Notes under the pieces: model-generated
What the model was told of the DNA's origin: nothing
Databases searched by the model: none
What the model saw: the letters and a program-made list of their open reading frames with translations, nothing else
Shown here: piece after piece, positions 24,485-33,270 of the stretch
How the letters are laid out: each line of letters begins with the position of its first letter
Position numbering within the stretch: position 1 is the first letter of the stretch
Assembly: GCF_900188405.1 (NCBI RefSeq)
Contig: NZ_FZOF01000033.1
Span: 1 to 64,000, forward strand
Reading direction: 5' to 3'
Origin: Actinacidiphila glaucinigra
Lineage (GTDB): Bacteria; Actinomycetota; Actinomycetes; Streptomycetales; Streptomycetaceae
Length of the DNA: 64,000 nt
Made by a program: the position numbers and the translations under genes

Positions 24485-27190
24485 CTAGTGAGCCGACACC
24501 GGGGTTGTGACGTTGCTGAAGTTGTTGGCGCCGGCGGCGTTGGCCGCCGTGACCGGGCCGTGCGTCCAGATGCCGAACGTGTTGTTGGAGATCGTGTTTC
24601 CGGTGATCTGGATGGACATCGGGTCCACGGTGCTCACGAGGATGCCGGTGGTCTGCAGATCGTCGGTGGTGCCCGTGTCCGTGTCCCCGACGGTGTTGTT
24701 GGTACCGATCTGGTTGTTGCTGACGACGTTGCCACCCAGGTCCGTGCCGGACGCACTGCCGTGCACAGCCACGGCCGCCCAGCCGTTGCCGGTCATCACG
24801 TTGCTCTGCACGGTGTTGCCGTAGACCGCGCCGCCGGCCACGGCCGACGCGAGGGTGACACCGCCTCCGCCCGCAGCGAGTCCGTTGTCGAAGACGTTGT
24901 TGCCGGTGATGGTGTTGCCGAAGACGCCCCCGTCACTGGGGGCGCGCACACCGCCGGGAGCCGCCGCGCCGTTGCGGGAGACCAGGGCGAAGCCCGATCC
25001 CGAGGCATTGCCGTGCACGGAGTTTCCGCTGAAGGTGCTGCCCGACGCGGGACCGGTCTCGTCGCTGATGACGATCCCGGAGGCGTTGCCGCTGACGGTG
25101 CCGGCCAGCACGGTGGCGTTGGAGCTGCCGAGCAGGTGGATGCCTCCGCCGCAGTCACCGGGCTCGTCCGGCGTCCCCTGGCACGAGGTGTAGGAGTTGG
25201 CGACGGCGTTCGGGCCCGTACCGGTGTTGTTGCCCGAGACGATGGTGTTCGCGATGGTCGCGTTCTTCACACTGTTGACGAGGATCCCCTCGCCGACGGC
25301 GTTCTTCACCGTGAACCCGGTCACCGTGACGTCGGGCGCGCTGATCTCGATGCCGTTGATCAGATTGGTGGCGTCGATCGTGACGTTCGAACGGGCTTCG
25401 AGGGCCAGCGGCTTGGTGACCGCGACGTTCTCGTGGAACGTGCCGTTGCAGACGACGACCCGACCGCCGCCGGCCACCGCATTGACAGCCGCGTTGATCG
25501 AACTGAAAGCGGGAGTGCTGCAGCTGGTGTCCGCCGCGGAGGCGACGGCGGTGGGCGAGACGTAGACGGTCTGCGGAAGGGTCCGCGGCAGGGAGAACGC
25601 GTAGAGCTTGTTGTTGTCGCCCTTGGTCGGGAAGAACGGGCCCATGTTCTGCGTGTGGTAGCCGGATCCCCAGTAGACCGAGCCGTCCACGATCGACGCG
25701 CCGCCGAGGACCGCGCCCCCGCTGGGGAAGCCCCACTTGACGGCGCCGGTCGCGGCGTCGAGGGCGTACATGTTGTTGCCGGTCGGATTCGTGGACCCGC
25801 CGTAGACGACGCCGTTCGCGCTGGACACGAAGGACATGGGAGACGCCGAGTCGGGCGTCGCCGTCTCCCACAGGATGTTCCCGGTGGCCGGGTCGAGGGC
25901 CGCCCAGAAACCGCCTGTGGTGGTGGACTTCTGCCCGGTCGCGGACGTGAGCGTGATGGGCAGGTGGTTGGTGTTGGTGTTGGCGACGTAGATGCGCTTG
26001 CCGTCCACGGCCGAGCCCCACTGGAGGCCGCCCAGGTTGCCGCCGGGGCCGACAGCCGTGGCCCAGACGATCTTCCCCGTGACCGGGTCGAGCGTCCAGT
26101 AGACGCCGCTCTTCTGGCCGATGCCGAGCAGGTCGGTGGCCTTGCCGTTGACCGTGGTGGTGAAGAGGTTGGGCGCGGAGCCGAAATCGAAGTCGTCACC
26201 GAAGCGCTGGCCGACGGTCCAGGTGTCGGCGGTCAGCGTCTTCGTGGCCCAGGCGATCTCGCCGGTGTGCATGTCGAAGGCGACGATGGAGTCCTGGTAG
26301 TTGTCGTCCGCCCCGGGAGCGCAGCCGGTCTCGTCGGGCGAGGTGCAGACGCCGGGCGGCACGGTGTAGTTGTTGCCCGTGCCGACGTACACCAGGCCGG
26401 TCTTCGCGTCGACCACCGGGTTGCTGCCCCACACGGCGCCGCCGGTGTAGCCCTCGGGGACCACGTAGGTCTTCCACAGCTTCTTGCCGGTGACGGCGTC
26501 CAGGGCGACGACGCTGCCGCGGAACGTGAACGGCGGAGCGAATCGCTCGGCCTTGGACGACACGCCGACGTACACGACACCGTCGGCGATGACGGGCGAC
26601 GACGTGACGATGGCGGCCGGGTCCGCGTCGATCTGGGTCTTCCAGAGCCGAGTGCCGCTCAGGGCGTCGATCCCGAAGAGGAACGCGCCGTCCTTGCTGT
26701 TGCTGCGCTGCTCGCCCGAGCCCGTGACGATGGTGCCGTTCCAGTACGCGGGGCTGAGCCGCGAGATGTCGCCCGCGATCCCGGTGTAGTCGCTGATCCG
26801 GTGGCTCCAGATCTTCTGACCGGTCGTCGCCTGCACCTTGTAGAGGTTGCCTGCCCAGTCCGGCGCGTACACGTAGCCGCCCACCACGGTCGGCGTCGCC
26901 GAGACGCTGTCTCCTGTGGTGAAGGTCCACTTGGTCTTCAGGTCGGCCACGTTGCCCGTGCCGATGGTGCGCTCGGCGGCCGCGTTGTGCGTGTCGCCGA
27001 GGTCGCCGCCCGCGTACGGCCAGTCGGACGCGGCGGCCGTCGGCGCGACCGGGGTCGCGGCGGTCGCGGACGGTGTGGCCGCCACGGCGGTGGCAGGCAG
27101 GGCCACTGCGATTGCGGCCATCGCCAGCCCGGCCAGGTGAGCTCGCACCCGCCCTCGCCTCGTGCGGGTGGGTACCCGGGGTATGGACAT
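24485..27190 (-). CDS. Secreted PQQ-type beta-propeller fused to right-handed beta-helix
   Basis: A 901-residue protein. The ATG at 27190 has GGGAGG upstream; a longer open frame lacks signals. Residues 1-38 are a signal peptide (RRGRVRAHLAGLAMAAIAVA, LPATAVAA). Residues about 55-560 form a PQQ-dehydrogenase-like propeller with repeated blades (VKWGFPSGGAVLGGASIVDG, GKRIYVANTNTNHLP, TGKIVWATAVGPGGNL), close to polyvinyl-alcohol/methanol-dehydrogenase-like proteins, but without a CxxCH haem motif. Residues about 570-900 form a parallel beta-helix of N-rich rungs (ITGNNVFDNGLAAGGGG, VSNNQIGTNNTVGDTD) like pectate-lyase/NosD folds. The combination suggests an extracellular enzyme or receptor that binds a polysaccharide or polymer. 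Whether PQQ is bound cannot be told. It is alone between strong terminators and a long gap. Confidence 0.88.
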   Translation of the reverse strand: MSIPRVPTRTRRGRVRAHLAGLAMAAIAVALPATAVAATPSATAATPVAPTAAASDWPYAGGDLGDTHNAAAERTIGTGNVADLKTKWTFTTGDSVSATPTVVGGYVYAPDWAGNLYKVQATTGQKIWSHRISDYTGIAGDISRLSPAYWNGTIVTGSGEQRSNSKDGAFLFGIDALSGTRLWKTQIDADPAAIVTSSPVIADGVVYVGVSSKAERFAPPFTFRGSVVALDAVTGKKLWKTYVVPEGYTGGAVWGSNPVVDAKTGLVYVGTGNNYTVPPGVCTSPDETGCAPGADDNYQDSIVAFDMHTGEIAWATKTLTADTWTVGQRFGDDFDFGSAPNLFTTTVNGKATDLLGIGQKSGVYWTLDPVTGKIVWATAVGPGGNLGGLQWGSAVDGKRIYVANTNTNHLPITLTSATGQKSTTTGGFWAALDPATGNILWETATPDSASPMSFVSSANGVVYGGSTNPTGNNMYALDAATGAVKWGFPSGGAVLGGASIVDGSVYWGSGYHTQNMGPFFPTKGDNNKLYAFSLPRTLPQTVYVSPTAVASAADTSCSTPAFSSINAAVNAVAGGGRVVVCNGTFHENVAVTKPLALEARSNVTIDATNLINGIEISAPDVTVTGFTVKNAVGEGILVNSVKNATIANTIVSGNNTGTGPNAVANSYTSCQGTPDEPGDCGGGIHLLGSSNATVLAGTVSGNASGIVISDETGPASGSTFSGNSVHGNASGSGFALVSRNGAAAPGGVRAPSDGGVFGNTITGNNVFDNGLAAGGGGVTLASAVAGGAVYGNTVQSNVMTGNGWAAVAVHGSASGTDLGGNVVSNNQIGTNNTVGDTDTGTTDDLQTTGILVSTVDPMSIQITGNTISNNTFGIWTHGPVTAANAAGANNFSNVTTPVSAH

Positions 27191-28398
27191 GAAAAGGAGC
27201 CTCCCGTTGCTTGCTGATCTTGCGATCGAGAGCATAGAGACGCTCTGCCGAGCCGGGCGGACACCTTCGGGGCCTGGCATACAGCCTTCGGGCACAGGAA
27301 ATGGGATGAGCGCGGCCCGGTTTCCGGAATGCTCCGGAAGGTTCTCGAGACGGTTCGAACGTGTGGGGCGGCGGGGCTCCACCAATATCCGCTACGGAGC
27401 CCTGCACAATTTCACCAACGCCGGGGAAGTCTTCTTGGACGGGTCCCGAAGAATTGCCCTGAACGGGATTCAAGGATGCAGGCAGTGTCGCCGATCGACG
27501 AGCGTTCTCGAAGTTCCGTCCGGCATGACTTCCAGGGCCCGAACGACGCATTTTTGGCGCTGCGTTGAGGAGTTTCGGGGCGCAGCCGATGAGATGTGGC
27601 TCGACGTGGAGGAATGCGATGGAGCGTCACGCTCATCCGGCGCCGGCTTGATGTCGCAGCTCCGCGCACTGCGACCCGCGCGGCAGGCCGGAGAGTCTGG
27701 CGACGACACAGCGGCGACGAGGGGCCCGACAGCGCTACCGCTGCCAGCACAACCATCGCCGCCTGGCCGGTCGTGCCGCACCGCAAGCGTGAGATCGGAC
27801 CGCCAGCTCAGGCTCCGGCACAGCCTCGGCCATCTCGCCCCGAAGCAGTAGTGCCGCGAGCTCATCGCCGCGTTCGCGGCACCGCTCATGTTCTACCGGA
27901 GGCATGAGGGCGCATTGACGACCGTCATTGAATGATCCTGAGGGGCAAGCCACCGGTTATGCGATACGAGACGGCGCGAGCTGCATGAGGCAAGGCTCGG
28001 GCAAATTTGCCGGCCACGCCTTAGAGGCCGTGCCGCAGGCTTACCTGACACGGGGAAGCGGGCCCGGCATCGAGCCTGCAAATCAACGCACCCAGAAAGG
28101 CGAGGCTCATCAATCGCAGGTCGCGAGGCAGTACGCGGCCGAGGCACCGTGCAGCAACCACGCTCATCCCGGGGATGCCTGGCGAGTGTGGCACGGAAGT
28201 TCATGTGCCTGGCGCTCACCTTCCAGTACGCCGGCAGGAGTTCGTGATCCTCATGTCTGGATGGCCTCTCGTCGGCAGTGGACGGGTTCCGCACCCCTGA
28301 GCCTGGAGGTCGTCGGGATGCGAGGTCTTCGTCGGCGACGCACACCGGTTCGAGAATCCTCCAGCCGACCGGCTGCTCTTCCGCCTAGGGTGTCGATC
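27191..28398. other. 1.2-kb stretch without a supported gene
   Basis: No frame on either strand shows a recognisable domain, start signal or steady codon pattern. One minus-strand stretch near 27750-27900 (RCRERGDELAALLLRGEMAE) looks protein-like and could be a remnant. The region is somewhat less GC-rich than its flanks. The left end must hold the promoter of the propeller gene. Confidence 0.45.
28386..28391 (+). promoter_or_regulatory. TAGGGT -10 box, leaderless start
   Basis: TAGGGT is followed by seven bases and the ATG at 28399; no ribosome site is present. Confidence 0.5.
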
Positions 28399-28935
28399 AT
28401 GTTCAAGTCAGGGGTGGGATTCCTCGCACTGTTCGGGCTCGGCTGGTGGCTGCTGGCCACGAGCGCATTCGACGGCACGGCTCGGCTCATCGAGGTTGTG
28501 GCCGGCTGCACCGTCGCGCTGGGGCTGATGCTTGCCGCGCGCCGTTTCCTCCCTCCGTCGGCAGGGGGGCCGTTTCCCGCCGACCGACGTCGGCGGTTCA
28601 ACCAGATCAACGGCTTCCAGTGGCTCCTGATCGTCGCCATCGCCGTGGCGTGCGCCCGCGCCGGGATGCCGGTGCTCGTTCCCCCGCTGGTGGCGATTGT
28701 CGTCGGGCTCCACTTCCTCCCGCTCGCCGTGGTGTTCGAGCAGCCCCGGCTGCGGGTGCCGGCGGCTCTGTTGATCGCGGCCGGGATATCGGGCATGGCC
28801 GTGTGGCTCACGGACAGCCCGGACGGGACCGTTCGCCTTGTGGTGGGCCTCATCGCCGCGCTCTCCCTGTGGGGTATGGCGATCTGGACGGTCACGGGGG
28901 CGGCATCCGCCGGCGCGCGTGCCGTGCGGGAGTAG
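28399..28935 (+). CDS. Multi-span membrane protein of unknown function
   Basis: A protein of 178 residues with five or six hydrophobic segments, for example GVGFLALFGLGWWLLATSAF, LIEVVAGCTVALGLMLAARR, QWLLIVAIAVACARAGMPVL, VAIVVGLHFLPLAVVFEQ, AALLIAAGISGMAVWL and LVVGLIAALSLWGMAIWTV. The motif RRRFNQINGFQWLLI is shared with a common actinobacterial family of small integral membrane proteins without assigned role. The start is set by the leaderless promoter pattern. The convergent DUF3253 gene follows. Confidence 0.8.
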   Translation: MFKSGVGFLALFGLGWWLLATSAFDGTARLIEVVAGCTVALGLMLAARRFLPPSAGGPFPADRRRRFNQINGFQWLLIVAIAVACARAGMPVLVPPLVAIVVGLHFLPLAVVFEQPRLRVPAALLIAAGISGMAVWLTDSPDGTVRLVVGLIAALSLWGMAIWTVTGAASAGARAVRE

Positions 28936-29001
28936 GGGCACCGCAGGTACGTGATGGTCATCCTGCGTGGGGATGCGCCCCAGGCAGGAGCGGCCGCGAC
29001 G

Positions 29002-29274
29002 TCAGCGCAGGCGTCGGATACGGATGGGGCCGCGCGCCTTGTCCGGGTCAACGGGACGGCCAGCCTGAGTGATCTCCACCTCGCCGGCCGTGGCCAGCCG
29101 CCGAGCCGCGCGCCGGGCCGGTTCCATCAGCGCGCGCCAGCCGTCATCTTCCCCTTCGAAAACCGCCCGGGCGGCGTCGGAAGGGCAGATCGTCGCGCCC
29201 GGGGCACGCCCGTCCAACAGTTCCAGGATGGCTCGCTCCAGGCGCTGGTCCGTCTGCCGTTCGTGCTGCGGCAC
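29002..29274 (-). CDS. DUF3253 family protein
   Basis: A protein of 90 residues. The sequence LERAILELLDGRAPGATICP, SDAARAVFEGEDDGWRALME, PARRAARRLATAGEVEITQ, AGRPVDPDKARGPIRIRRL matches the DUF3253 pattern (ICPS-AARAV, W..LM...R.A...L...G.I..TQ.G..VDP...RGPIR.R). It has a winged-helix-like organisation and full family length. The function of the family is unknown. Confidence 0.9.
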   Translation of the reverse strand: MPQHERQTDQRLERAILELLDGRAPGATICPSDAARAVFEGEDDGWRALMEPARRAARRLATAGEVEITQAGRPVDPDKARGPIRIRRLR

Positions 29275-29455
29275 TCAACCAGTGTCCCAAGAACAATGAG
29301 CGGTCGCTTCACCCGACGGGAAGAGGCAGGGCACCGAGTGGCGGCCAGGTGCAGGGGCAACACCTGATGCCGAGGCCGGCGGTCCGGGCCCGGGCTCCCG
29401 TATCCCCGTGGTTTTCGATACGCCGACGATATGTGGCGACTCGTACTCTCGGAAC

Positions 29456-29680
29456 ATGCACGTGTTGATCATCGAGGACGAGCCCGCCTGGGCGACTGCG
29501 AGCTTCCGGCTCGACCCGTTCGGCCGTGACCTCTCCCGCAACCGGCGCCATGTCTCGTCGGCCGGGAAGCAGTTCGCCGCTCTCGAAGGCGAAGCCGCGT
29601 CCGCCCCTGCCGTGTGCGTCACGTTCGCGGCAGTGCGGCGCCACACGGCCGGCGGCCGACCGCGAGGGAGCAGAGCGTGA
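29456..29680 (+). pseudogene. Response regulator reduced by internal deletion (74 residues)
   Basis: It starts like an OmpR-family regulator, MHVLIIEDEPAWATASF, containing the acidic pair of the receiver domain, but jumps after about 15 residues to RLDPFGRDLSRNRRHVSSAG followed by KQFAALEG, the first strands and helix of an OmpR effector domain. The phosphoacceptor Asp, the rest of the receiver, and the DNA-recognition helix are missing. The frame still ends in a GTGA overlap with the kinase start, so the operon structure survives. It is most simply a deletion remnant, since it can neither receive phosphate nor bind DNA normally. A small decoy protein is conceivable but unsupported. Confidence 0.65.
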
Positions 29681-30792
29681 ACAGGCGGCCGGGGCTCAGC
29701 GTTCGGTTCAAGCTCACCCTCAGCTACGCCGGTTTCCTCATGTTCGCCGGTCTCCTGCTGCTCGCGGCGGTGTGGGTGTTCCTCCTGCGCTACGTCCCCG
29801 ATCGCGCGATGCTCATCAACCCCGATGACCGGCTCAAGGGCGTCTTTCCCGTCCGGTCCGCCCTCCTGGACGTATTCGTTCCGAGGGCAGCCGCGGTACT
29901 GGCGTTCCTGCTGGCGTTCGGTCTCGTGGGCGGGTGGATTCTCGCCGGTCGCATGCTCGCCCCGCTCACCCGCATCACGGGCGCCACGAGCATGGCGGGC
30001 AAAGGGTCGCTCTCCCACCGGATCCGGCTGCCGGGCCGAAAGGACGAGTTCCGTGAACTGGCCGACGCATTCGACACGATGCTCGCCCGCCTCGAGGCGC
30101 ACGTGGCCGAGCAGCGGAGATTCGCGGCCAACGCCTCGCACGAACTGCGCACCCCGCTGGCGATCTCGCAGGCGCTCCTCGACCTGGCCCGCAACGATCC
30201 GAAGCAGGACCTCGACGAGATCATCGGCCGCCTGCACGCCGTGAACACCCGCGCGATCGACCTCACCGAAGCGCTGCTCATGCTCAGCCGTGCCGACCAG
30301 AGGTCCTTCTCCCGGGAGCCTGTCGACCTCTCCCTGCTCGTGGAAGAGGCCGTCGAGACGCTGCTACCGCTCGCCGAGAAGCGCGGGGTCACCATCGAGA
30401 GCTCCGGTGACGTCGCCCCGGCCTTCGGCTCACAGGCACTCCTGCTGCAGTTGACGACGAACCTCCTCCACAATGCGATCGTTCACAACCTGCCCGACCG
30501 GGGGACGGTGTGGCTGGAGACCGGCGCCGGCCCCGAGACCGTGGTGCTCACGGTCGAGAACTGCGGCGAGAAGCTCTCCCCGCAGTTGGTCTCGACGCTC
30601 ACCGAGCCTTTCCAGCGCGGCACCGAACGCGTTCGCACCGACCACGCGGGTGTCGGACTCGGCCTGGCCATCGTCCGGCGGATCACCGAGGTGCACGACG
30701 GTTCCCTCACCGTCACCCCGCGCCCTGAGGGCGGACTCCGCATCGAGGTTCAACTGCCCGCACCACCGGCACTCTCCCCGAAGGACATCTGA
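29677..30792 (+). CDS. Sensor histidine kinase (HAMP-HisKA-HATPase)
   Basis: A 371-residue protein. Two transmembrane segments (about 16-38 and 68-92) flank a short 30-residue extracellular loop. HAMP follows at 90-145, the HisKA box ANASHELRTPLAIS with His155, the N box LLHNAIVHN, and the G box TDHAGVGLGLAIVRR. The GTG start overlaps the stop of the reduced response regulator. The small loop suggests sensing at or within the membrane. Three bases after its stop the VanJ-like gene starts. With its cognate regulator broken, the kinase needs another partner to signal. Confidence 0.93.
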   Translation: MNRRPGLSVRFKLTLSYAGFLMFAGLLLLAAVWVFLLRYVPDRAMLINPDDRLKGVFPVRSALLDVFVPRAAAVLAFLLAFGLVGGWILAGRMLAPLTRITGATSMAGKGSLSHRIRLPGRKDEFRELADAFDTMLARLEAHVAEQRRFAANASHELRTPLAISQALLDLARNDPKQDLDEIIGRLHAVNTRAIDLTEALLMLSRADQRSFSREPVDLSLLVEEAVETLLPLAEKRGVTIESSGDVAPAFGSQALLLQLTTNLLHNAIVHNLPDRGTVWLETGAGPETVVLTVENCGEKLSPQLVSTLTEPFQRGTERVRTDHAGVGLGLAIVRRITEVHDGSLTVTPRPEGGLRIEVQLPAPPALSPKDI

Positions 30793-30795
30793 CAC

Positions 30796-31938
30796 GTGAG
30801 CGAAGCAGTGCGAGAGGTTCCGGATGCGCGGAAGCAGGACGACGTCCAGGAGCGCGCCGAGATCGTGGCCACGGGTCGGGAGGGACGGGGCGGCGCCGGT
30901 CGCGGGGGCACGGGCTCGGGTGCCCGGCGGGCGCGTATCCGCCGGGCGCTCCGCAGCCTCCGGGGGCCGGAACCGTGGCGGCGTGGCCCGGTGCTCACGG
31001 CGCTGGCACTGCTGCTCGGCCTGCTCATGCTGCTGCACACGGAGATCACGGACCGGGGCGGTCTCGGCAGCCTGGTGGAGACGTTCCTGCCGTGGTTCGG
31101 GCTGATCGTCGCGGTGCTCCTTGCCGCGGCTTTGTGGCGCCGCTCGGCCGCGGCGGTGGTCGCCCTGCTGCTGCCGGTCGTGGTCTGGCTGAACCTCTTC
31201 GGCGGACTGCTTTCCGACAAGTCCCAGCCGGGCGCCGACCTCACCGTGGTCAGCCACAACGTCAACGCCGACAACCCCGACCCGGTCGGTACCGCCCGCA
31301 ACCTGGCCGCTTCCGGGGCGGATCTGCTGGCGCTGGAGGAGATGACCCCGCGGACCGCGGTCGTGTACGGGAAGGAGCTGGCCAAGGCGTACCCCTTCCA
31401 CACGGTGCAGGGCACGGTCGGGCTGTGGAGCAGGCTGCCGCTGTCGCACTCCCGGTCGGTCGACGTCCTGCGCGGCAATGTCGGGCCGCTGGCGAAGACC
31501 CGGAAGGCCGAGGACCTCCCCGTGGACCCGCCCCGGGCACTGCGCACCACGGTGGCCACGGAGCGGGGGCCGCTGGCGGTGTATGTGGCGCACCTGGGGT
31601 CGGTGCGGCTGATGCCCAGAGGGGGCTTCTGGACGGACTCGCGTGATGCCGGCGCGGCCGCCCTCACCGAGGCCGTCGCCGCCGAGCGGAACGAGCGGGT
31701 GGTCGTGCTCGGTGACATGAACGGCACCGTCGAGGACCGCGTCTTCCGCGGCCTCACCTCGCAACTGGAGTCGGCCCAGGAGGCGGCCGGGGACGGCTTC
31801 GGCTTCAGCTGGCCGGCGTCCTTTCCCATGGCGCGGATCGATCAGATCCTGGTCAGGGGTGTGGAGCCGAGGAGCTCGTGGGTCCTGCCGCCGACCGGCA
31901 GCGACCATCTGCCGGTGGCGGCAGGCATCAGCTGGTGA
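30796..31938 (+). CDS. VanJ-like membrane protein with extracellular EEP (endonuclease/exonuclease/phosphatase) domain
   Basis: A 380-residue protein. After a charged 60-residue start there are three transmembrane helices (about 65-82, 98-114, 117-138) and then an EEP domain with its metal-site motifs: VVSHNVNADN (Asn155), DLLALEEMTP (Glu181), VVLGDMNGTVEDRVF, and the final GSDHLPV. Three helices plus an outward-facing EEP domain is the layout of VanJ, the teicoplanin-resistance protein of S. coelicolor, thought to act on lipid-linked cell-wall intermediates. The GTG start lies three bases after the kinase stop, so co-expression with the two-component genes is expected. That it confers resistance is inference. 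Confidence 0.88.
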   Translation: MSEAVREVPDARKQDDVQERAEIVATGREGRGGAGRGGTGSGARRARIRRALRSLRGPEPWRRGPVLTALALLLGLLMLLHTEITDRGGLGSLVETFLPWFGLIVAVLLAAALWRRSAAAVVALLLPVVVWLNLFGGLLSDKSQPGADLTVVSHNVNADNPDPVGTARNLAASGADLLALEEMTPRTAVVYGKELAKAYPFHTVQGTVGLWSRLPLSHSRSVDVLRGNVGPLAKTRKAEDLPVDPPRALRTTVATERGPLAVYVAHLGSVRLMPRGGFWTDSRDAGAAALTEAVAAERNERVVVLGDMNGTVEDRVFRGLTSQLESAQEAAGDGFGFSWPASFPMARIDQILVRGVEPRSSWVLPPTGSDHLPVAAGISW

Positions 31939-31968
31939 ACCCGCGGTCGCACACATCAGCGGGTCGCT

Positions 31969-33270
31969 TCAGGAGGGCACGACACGCAGGATCATCATGG
32001 CGGTGTCGTCGACGGCGTGCCCCCCGGAATGGGCGGACGCCGCCTGCCAGAGCCGGTCAAGGGTGTCCGCGGCATTGGCGCCGTGGGTGGCCGCCAGTGC
32101 GCGGCCGAGGCGGTCGGCGCCGAAGAGCGGGCCGCGGTGCCGGTCGCGGGCCTCGGTGAGACCGTCGCTGTACAGCAGCAGCGCGTCACCGGGGCACAGG
32201 CGGAAGGCGGTTTCGTCGAAGTCGTCACGAACGGCCGGGATCTCGGGGCTCAGCAGGATGCCGGTCGCGTCGAGTTCCTCGACGGTGCCGTCCGCGCGGC
32301 GGATCAATGCCGGGGGGTGACCCGCGCTGGCGTAGAGGCCGGTGATCCCTCCGGGGCCGGGCTCGAAGACGGCCATGGCAGCGGTCAGGAAGCGCTCGCT
32401 GACGTGTTGCTCGACCAGGGCGTCGTGCAGCCGGTGCAGGACGGTGGCCGGGTTGTCGTACCCGTTGGCCTCGGCGCGGATGGTGTAGCGGGCGAGGGTG
32501 GTGACCTTCACCGCGTCGAGGCCCTTGCCGCACACATCCCCCATGACCGCGGACCACTTCCTGCCGCGTGTGTGGAACAGGTCGTAGAAGTCGCCGACCA
32601 CCTCGGCTCCGATGGCGCCGGTGGCGTCGGCCGGCCGATGGATCGCGGCCACGTCGAGTCCGGGTGCCTGCGGCAAGCAGGGCGGCGAGAGGCTTTCCTG
32701 CAAGGTCCGGGCCAGCGCCGCTGAGGCGTCGCCGGAGGCTTGGGCCTCGCGCAGCGCGTGCCGCAGCGCGATCTCGGAGGACACCGAGCGCGCGAGGATG
32801 CGCAGTGCCTCGGACTGCTGCGAGGTGAAGGGCCTGGCGTCGTTGTCGATCACGCAGAATCCGCCGATGACGTGGCCGCCCGGCGAGACCACGGGGTAGC
32901 CCGCCCAGGCCCCGATCCCCAGCGCGTCGACAGCGGGGAGATCCTTGACGCGCGGGTCGGTCCGCGCGTCCGGCGCGAGGAGTTCCTTGCCGGTACCGAT
33001 CAGGATGTGGCAGGGACTGTCACGAATCCCGTTTTCACGCACAGCCTCGGGGTCCACGCCGACTGCGCTCTTCCAGAACGACCGCCGCCCGTCCGCGACG
33101 GTGAAGAAGGCCATCTGCGCGCCCGTGATCGCCAGGGCGAGCTGCGCGATGTCGTCGAACGCGCCCTCGGGCGCGGTGTCCAGCAGCCCGGAGGCGGCCA
33201 CCGCCTCCAACCGTGCCGGATCGAACACCGCTTCCGGCAGTTCTCCGGCCGGGCTCTCGTTCACCGTCAT
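31969..33270 (-). CDS. GAF - PP2C (SpoIIE-type) serine phosphatase
   Basis: A 433-residue protein. The GAF domain spans about 20-175 (LEAVAASGLLDTAPEGAFDD, then VVSPGGHVIGGFCVIDNDAR). A linker helix leads to the SpoIIE/RsbU phosphatase domain from about 200 with its metal-binding aspartates: GAEVVGDFYDLFHTRGRKW, SAVMGDVCGKGLDAVKVTTL, LLLYSDGLTEARDRHRGPLF and VDDTAMMILRVV. Such proteins dephosphorylate anti-anti-sigma factors and link a signal sensed by GAF to stress sigma factors. The ATG at 33270 has AGGA upstream. No anti-sigma or STAS gene is adjacent. It converges with the VanJ-like gene. Confidence 0.93.
   Translation of the reverse strand: MTVNESPAGELPEAVFDPARLEAVAASGLLDTAPEGAFDDIAQLALAITGAQMAFFTVADGRRSFWKSAVGVDPEAVRENGIRDSPCHILIGTGKELLAPDARTDPRVKDLPAVDALGIGAWAGYPVVSPGGHVIGGFCVIDNDARPFTSQQSEALRILARSVSSEIALRHALREAQASGDASAALARTLQESLSPPCLPQAPGLDVAAIHRPADATGAIGAEVVGDFYDLFHTRGRKWSAVMGDVCGKGLDAVKVTTLARYTIRAEANGYDNPATVLHRLHDALVEQHVSERFLTAAMAVFEPGPGGITGLYASAGHPPALIRRADGTVEELDATGILLSPEIPAVRDDFDETAFRLCPGDALLLYSDGLTEARDRHRGPLFGADRLGRALAATHGANAADTLDRLWQAASAHSGGHAVDDTAMMILRVVPS

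Noticed and set aside
24320..27217. Long open frame (965 codons) on the plus strand opposite the propeller gene
   Set aside because: Val/Asp/Gly/Arg-rich antisense shadow of a GC-rich gene; no ribosome site or domain, while the minus strand has a signal peptide and clear repeats.
27735..27953. Short minus-strand frame with HERCRERGDELAALLLRGEM
   Set aside because: Might be a gene remnant, but no family, start signal or continuation could be supported.
30430..31956. Minus-strand open frame opposite kinase and VanJ-like genes
   Set aside because: His/Arg/Gln-rich shadow with no domain; the plus strand has kinase and EEP motifs.
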